Assembly (NCBI GenBank): GCA_000310025.1
Contig: FN649737.1
Span: 3,523,851 to 3,587,850 of the forward strand
DNA: 64,000 nt
Reading direction: 5' to 3'
DNA from: Ectocarpus siliculosus
Lineage: Eukaryota; Sar; Phaeophyceae; Ectocarpales; Ectocarpaceae
The position numbers and the translations under genes are program-made. The number at the start of each line of letters is the position of its first letter. The stretch's first letter is position 1. Below, piece after piece: positions 58,801 to 64,000 of the stretch. A model generated the notes under the pieces. The model ran no database searches, was not told the origin of the DNA, and saw nothing but the letters and a program-made list of their open reading frames with translations.

Positions 58801-61800
58801 GCAACCCTTGCTCTTCTCGAACGGTTTGTAGCCAATGCCTTCTACCAGTAGTTATTTTCAAAGAGACTGCTGCGAACAGATTGGCAGTTTTGCTTCGTGG
58901 TTGTTGTACGTTGGTTCGCTGGGCTCTTGGAGTGATGAATCAATCCTTGAGCTGTGTGAACTGTTGAGTCTCAGGCAGTGTAACCAATGCCATGTTGTTG
59001 CATTCGGTATGGTATGACTACTGTATACTGGTTTGTTTGTTTTTTTTTAGGCTCGCTGGGCTCTTCGAGCCAAAAACTCTTGCAGCTGTTTGGCTTGAGA
59101 AACGCTGGCAGCCAGCTGCGGGCTGGTCCTGCTGACTGCTTCCGTCGTCATCTTCCATCACCCCTTGATGGCACTGTGCCCTCATGAGTCCACTGCGGAG
59201 GGACCACGGTTACCAAGCGATGTGTTTCGCGTGCGGGTTTGTGTTTGTTGTCCGTTTCCTGGGCACGGTTTTTCGTGGTTCACCTTTCCCACGCGGTACG
59301 CTTAACTGTAGGCTCACTCGTTGCTCGATAGCATCCAGACATCAGGACAGCCTAATCTCAAACCAAACCAACGGCCGTGGCTGCTTTCTGTCCGTTGATT
59401 CTGCGGTTACCGTGAGGTCTGCCTCTTGGCGGTGTTGTTCCGGAGAGACAACGAAGTACACGGAGGCAGGTCCGCCTCTGGAGACACTTAACAGCAATCG
59501 TGTGATAGTGCAATCACACATTGTTTCTTACCCTCATGTTTTGAGATTTTGTTTCATCTGTTGACAATCACACAGCAATTATTTGATCACGCAATCCCAC
59601 GTCGATGCACGTCATTTTGGGATTGTTTGTGTTTAAGACACTCAGAGTAGTAATACACTCACACACGTGACCAGTTACGGTTTCGTCATTCCAACCATTG
59701 TCATTGTGGCGCTGTCTTGTGTTGTTGTCAGGTGCGTTTCGCCAACGCTCTCAGGGGTGGAGGGACCAACTTCACCATCACCGACTCGCAGCCCGAACTG
59801 CTCACTCTCGAGCTGGCGGAGGGGAGCAAGTGGCGCAAGGTGTGTGTGTCTGTGTGTGTGAATGCGTGAGAAATTGCCATGTATTTTTTTTGTTTTTGTG
59901 AGCATTGACTCGGTAACCGGCCGAGCAATGAAAAGACGTCAGTCTGAGTTTGTGTGTGTTGGTCTTGCGCTATCGTCCGTCTACCTACCTTTCGGTTTGT
60001 ACGTTTGTGAGGCACGAGCCGGGGTCACACCGGGATGTTTTTCCCGTTTTTCGTTGTTGCCTGTCGTGACTGTTTTTTGGTGGCGTTGCGATCAGTGACT
60101 GACTGGCGGTTGTTCCCCTCCCGTGTCGTACAAGTATGCATGCAAAGCAGCCACATAATTCTCTTGTCTCTTTCTCTCTTTTCTTATCGCTTTAAACCCA
60201 ATCAGCTCTTAGTACACATTCCTATCGCTGAGGTTTCCTACTGACCCGTCTTGCGGATGCTTGGCTCTGCCGAAACAACGCGTCACGAACGTAACGCTAT
60301 GATAGCGCCCTGCCCGGGAGCTCTCGTCGCAACGCATTGGCATTGGCCCCTTCCCAAGATTTTATAGACACACGATCGACTAACTGCGTGACTTGTGTTT
60401 CCGCCTGTGTATGCATTCGTGCGCTGTCACGGCTCCCTCCCGGAAAAATAAAAACAAATGGACAACAGAACCCTAGCGCCCTGCCCGGAGCCCTCGTGCT
60501 GCTGGCCGCCGATTCGGGCGACGGCTGGGTGCCTCTCGGTCCCACCCAAGCCAAGGCCGGGTCTAAGGTTGCCACAGTGTTCGAGGACCCCAGCGTGGAG
60601 GCTTCCGACGTCGAGATCTACCGCACCCACACGCACGAGCTGCAGATCAGGGGCACCGGGTTCAACAAGGTTGTACGCCCCGTCCTCGATTTCGAACCTG
60701 CGCTCGACTCCACCAGCGTCTACGTAGAGGTGAGTAGACTGCTTGCTGTGTAGTGCTACAGTTTTCGTTTTCGTTTTTGGTTCGTTAAGGTTCGCCGAAC
60801 TATTCGAGTGAAAAAACGCGTCTGCTGTGTGAAACGTCACGCCTTGATGGCGCTACAGTACTACATTTATTTCGTGAGCCCACACCGAAAGGCGTCCCTT
60901 GTGTGTTGTGTTTGTTCCGTCAGCATCTATTACGCGTAGATGCGAGTATTGTAGAACGTGTTGTATGGCGTGCTCTGGTATGTTGACGTGTCCCGGCAGT
61001 TGACCTCTCATCGTGTCCTTTGGTAACATCCTCTCTTTCGCACCCCATTGATGTTGTGATCGTCTGTGACGTCTTTTTGGGATGTCACGCTGAAGGTGGT
61101 CAACCGCACGATGATCACGCTGAGTCTGTCCACCACCTCTTCTCAGTGGACCGCTGATGAGAACGTCGGCGACCTGACCATCAAGGTACTGTGCTGCATG
61201 CGGATAGGTTGTGATTTTAGCCGGGCGTCGATGGTTTTCTCTGCCCTGGTGTAGAAGGTGGTGTATTGTATTGTATTGTATTGTATTGTATTGTATTGTA
61301 GAATACCACTGGTTGTTGAAGAAAGTCGTTGATTGGCTAGAGCGTAGCTCCCGCGCCCCCGTCACCTAATTTCCAAGGCAGGGTACGGCATGACCATCAA
61401 GGTATCAAGGTCTGTAGTATGTCACCGGTTTCCTTTCCCTGCTGTACCATCGTTTATGCGGAGCTGGCAAGGGTATGTATACCGTGCTGCACACCTTCCC
61501 CTAAAACGAACGCAGGAGAGTACATGGCGTGTTGGTACTTGTCCGGGGCGTGACGCGGGATAGCTGTGCGTTTCCCCCCCGGGGTTGAGTTGAGAAACGA
61601 TCACAAGTGCAAGGCGTCTTTGTGGAAAAATGTCGCAAAGCTGGTGTGAAAGTTGTTGTACTTTGACGGACGGTGTCATTGCGGGGTCATGAACCAGCCC
61701 CGTTATTGTCCTCAGTCTCGGTTTATCCTGACAAACCTTGCGGCTGACGATTGTTTTCATCGCTCATGTCTTGGTGTGTGTGTTTTTTGTTGTCGCCCTC

Positions 61801-63589
61801 TGTGTGCGCTTTTTCGTCCCAGGGATTGGACACTGGCGCCGGGATGGTGACGTTCGACTCCCCGGTGACGGTGGCGAAGGTTGTCTCGGACTCGGACGTG
61901 CACGAGAGCGGTGTGCAGGTCTACCCGTCCTACGGCCAGCCCAAGTACCAGGCAAGCCCATGCCCACCTAGCCGTAAAAACTCTACCCCTATCAAACAGA
62001 AGGAAGGAAGGAAGGAAGGAAGGGACGATTGGACATCGGCCATCGGCCATCGGTCGTGTGGGAACAATGCTCGGTCCTCTCGAGGAGGCGTGGTCAATGG
62101 TCTAACCGCTAAGGCATGCAAAACATAAGAGTACGCCCTATAGCCAGGCGAGACCATTTACTCGCTCGCACGCGGGAGGGACCTCAATCTAACCAGGGAA
62201 GCCCATGATTTCGCTCGTACTCGAGAACCGCAACGCTAGCAGCGCCCGCATGCTGCGCTGTACTGTAGGTACGTGTAGCCATTGTTCGTCTCTAATCCAG
62301 ACATGCAAGAGTCTAGGATTATTGTGCGTAGGTGGAAAGCTGCTGCAAAACATAGCACTCTCAGCTCCCAGCAATGCAGTATTCACCCGCCAACGACTGG
62401 AAAACACAAGACCCAAAACGATTCCTGCCACCGGCATGCTCATGTGTTGTGCTGCTGTCGACGATCGGACAATACAGGCGTAAAAAAACACCTGTTGCGT
62501 TTATTTTTCTCTATTCTTACCTACCTACGGGAGTGTCCCTCTGATGTGTTTTGTTGTTTTTGTCGGCGGTCCGGTGTTTTCTTTCCACAGTCCTCCAAGC
62601 AGCCGCTCCAGATCCTAGGCACTGGTTTCAAGGGCGAGCCAGTGCTCAACTTTGACCCGCCCATCTGGGCCCCCGACAACTACACGGTTACCGTGGTGTC
62701 CGAGACCGAGCTCAAGCTCGACCTCGCGGACGGTTCCCTGTGGAGCAAGTACGGGGGTACTCTGATGGTGAAGGGCATCAACGTCGGCGATGGCGAGGTG
62801 ACGACAAGAAACGTTATGTAGCGTCTGCACTTTATCCTCGTCGTCGTGGGAAGATAATATGTTCCTCCCTGCAGCAAACACGGCGTTTTACAATGCTATC
62901 ATTGAGTCTTCCATGAACAAACCCTCGTGTGATCACCGTTTTGTCCTCCTATACAGCAAGCACGGCATTTTCAATGCTATCATTGAGTCTTGTTTGAGAC
63001 AAACCTTTGTGTGATGACCGTTTTACGTGTGGTCCCTGAACAGCAAGCACAGCATTCCATTGCTATCATTTGAGTCTTCCACAAACAGTTATTTGTGTGT
63101 GATTACCGTTTGATACGTGATATTTAACTCTTTTCTGTGAGGTTTCTTGAGCATGTTTGGAAGGCGTTTTTGATGAGGGAAGAGGGATTGATTTGTGGCG
63201 ACGCCGTGCGTGAAAGAGTGAAAGGGGACGCAAAATCCTCCCTCCGTCACTAGTGTACGCACCTCTCAAAGATGTTCACTGAATCCCACACGGTTTTAAT
63301 TAACACTCGGCACTCCCCCCCCCAATCCCGTGCGCGCTTGCGGCACGGTATGCGGCGCGGTATGGAACGAAACATAACCGACTGTCAGATCGAGCTCGGC
63401 GGTGGTAAGGGCGTGAAGGTCGCCACCATCCTCGAAGATCCCACCATTACCGAAGGCGAGATGCACATCTACACCACCCACACCAAGCACTTCCCCGTCC
63501 ACGGAACCGGCTTCCAGTCCGTCCTGGACCCCAGCAGGCCGCCTACCATCGTCATCGACGGCATCTCTTCCTCCAACTACAAGATCCAG
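52737..63589 (+). CDS. Secreted IPT/TIG-like repeat protein, 12 exons, 3'-incomplete
   Basis: Exons: 52737-52811, 55442-55635, 56942-57035, 57377-57447, 57821-57911, 58456-58731, 59732-59839, 60469-60729, 61096-61185, 61823-61951, 62591-62797, 63389-63589. Phases agree at every join, giving 599 aa, and the frame remains open at the last donor (GTGGGT), so the gene continues past the window. A signal peptide is followed by at least six units of about 105 aa. Each unit has an I-x-G-[ST]-[GN]-F core (positions 46-49, 150-153, 259-262, 365-368, 473-476, 571-574), an L-x-F-x-P segment, a L-x-L-x-L-x-x-G-S-x-W segment, and VAT-[VI]-x-x-[DP]-P-[ST]-[VI] before the next core. This resembles extracellular immunoglobulin-like IPT/TIG folds. 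A surface, wall or adhesion role is an inference. The link from exon 1 across the 2.6-kb intron is the weakest join. Confidence 0.85.
57969..58176. mobile_element. About 208-bp MITE in intron 5 of the repeat gene
   Basis: Inverted ends start GAGGCGGAGAGATGGCACCC on the left and have the same sequence, reverse complemented, on the right. The internal CTCGACCGATGTTGAGAACTCGATCG resembles the sequence just inside the 45973 element (CTCGACCGATTCTCAGAGCTCGATCG). That links the two as a family with different outer ends. Confidence 0.8.
58312..60840 (+). repeat. Intronic segments shared between introns of the repeat gene
   Basis: A segment of about 60 bp containing GTTCGCTGGGCTCTTGGAGT and AAAAAACACGTC recurs at 58312-58405 (intron 5), 58905-58985 and 59048-59090 (intron 6), and 60778-60840 (intron 8). 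The best-preserved copies are 58360-58405 and 60785-60835, both followed by a GTGTGA motif. Confidence 0.7.
61262..61301. repeat. (TATTG)n microsatellite
   Basis: About seven TATTG units in intron 9 of the repeat gene. Confidence 0.95.
61952..62590 (+). other. GC-AG intron (intron 10 of the repeat gene)
   Basis: The donor reads CAG|GCAAGC and the acceptor CCACAG. Joining TACCAG to TCCTCC restores the repeat (KYQSSKQPLQILGTGF) in phase 0, matching LYQSSKSFQISGSGF of the previous unit. The donor keeps the strong consensus expected of GC donors. It contains a (GAAG)n run (62001-62021) and an inverted relative of the repeat at 33793-33893. Confidence 0.8.
62868..63120 (+). repeat. Three diverged ~80-bp tandem repeats, intron 11 of the repeat gene
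   Basis: Each copy contains CAATGCTATCATTGAGTCTT (third copy CCATTGCTATCATTTGAGTC), a variable middle, GTGTGAT and ACCGTTTT/ACCGTTTG. Copies start near 62872, 62957 and 63042. Confidence 0.85.
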
Positions 63590-64000
63590 GTGGGTTGGTT
63601 GGCAACCGCGTAGACGTCCATGACAGCACATTTTTCTTGTTGATGGAAGCGATTTTTTTTTGTTGTTGATGGCACAGCGTTCTTTTTTTTTTCTTGTGGC
63701 GTGGGGATGTAGGGGAAAAGGCATACGGTGGTAGATGGTGATGGTGGAGAGTCGATGGGAGGGACGCAAGACGAGAAAACTAGACAACGCCGACGGTCTG
63801 GTCTGGTCTGGTCTGGTCTCGTTCTCGCCAATAAGGCGGCTGGTCGGGCGGGAAAGATGATTATACTAGAAGAGGGAGCTTGTAGGGTGTGGGGCCTTGA
63901 TGCCTTGATGCGGTTCAGTCATGGGTGAGGCGGCGCTGCGAGATGAATATGATCACTCTCTCTAGGCCCGGCTCTCTATCACTCTCTCTCTCTCTCTCTC
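63590..64000. other. Intron 12 of the repeat gene to the end of the window
   Basis: Contains T-runs, a (GGTCT)n run (63797-63819) and a terminal (CT)n run (63980-64000). The next exon is not in the window. Confidence 0.7.

Overview
The window looks like nuclear DNA of a stramenopile, most probably a brown alga of the Ectocarpus type. Coding exons are short (65-516 bp) and GC-rich, and they sit in introns of several hundred bp with GT-AG borders. Interstitial TTAGGG telomere-type arrays are present. A calcium-dependent protein kinase (CDPK) occurs beside a secreted-type repeat protein. There are many mobile-element remnants. The taxon is an inference; no database was searched. A 100-N run marks an assembly gap.

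Layout. About 1-30 kb is accessory DNA. It holds a CATGAG palindromic minisatellite (2-3 kb), a young non-autonomous LTR retrotransposon carrying only a gag zinc-knuckle ORF (5.58-7.88 kb, target-site duplication GTATG), and a degenerate 2-kb tandem duplication (11.1-15.1 kb). That duplication contains an AT-rich insert with an ankyrin-repeat fragment. Further right are a telomere-repeat tract flanked by CCATGG palindromes (17.0-17.25 kb), a 1.7-kb terminal-inverted-repeat element (19.67-21.39 kb), a three-exon Cys-rich pseudogene (25.2-26.4 kb) and a Helitron N-terminal fragment (26.6-27.4 kb).

The right half holds three intron-rich genes whose exon phases I could join throughout, except for one junction. 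(1) A 15-exon CDPK on the minus strand (45,062 to 30,748; 730 aa): MGC acylation signal, kinase domain, junction segment, four EF hands and a long C-terminal extension. (2) An 8-exon minus-strand gene (52,393 to 46,925): N-terminal membrane anchor, acidic stretch, Tudor-like domain and basic C-terminus. A telomere-repeat array lies where one of its splice donors should be. (3) A plus-strand gene starting at 52,737 and running past the end of the window (12 exons seen, 599 aa): signal peptide plus at least six repeats of about 105 aa that resemble IPT/TIG-type beta-sandwich repeats. Genes 2 and 3 are head-to-head with 343 bp between start codons.

The N gap is inside CDPK intron 8. Its flanks are two degraded copies of the same ~750 bp, so it is an unmerged contig overlap and not a real duplication. 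I see no metabolic pathway. The functional themes are calcium signalling at a membrane, a surface or wall repeat protein, and a membrane-tethered reader-type protein.
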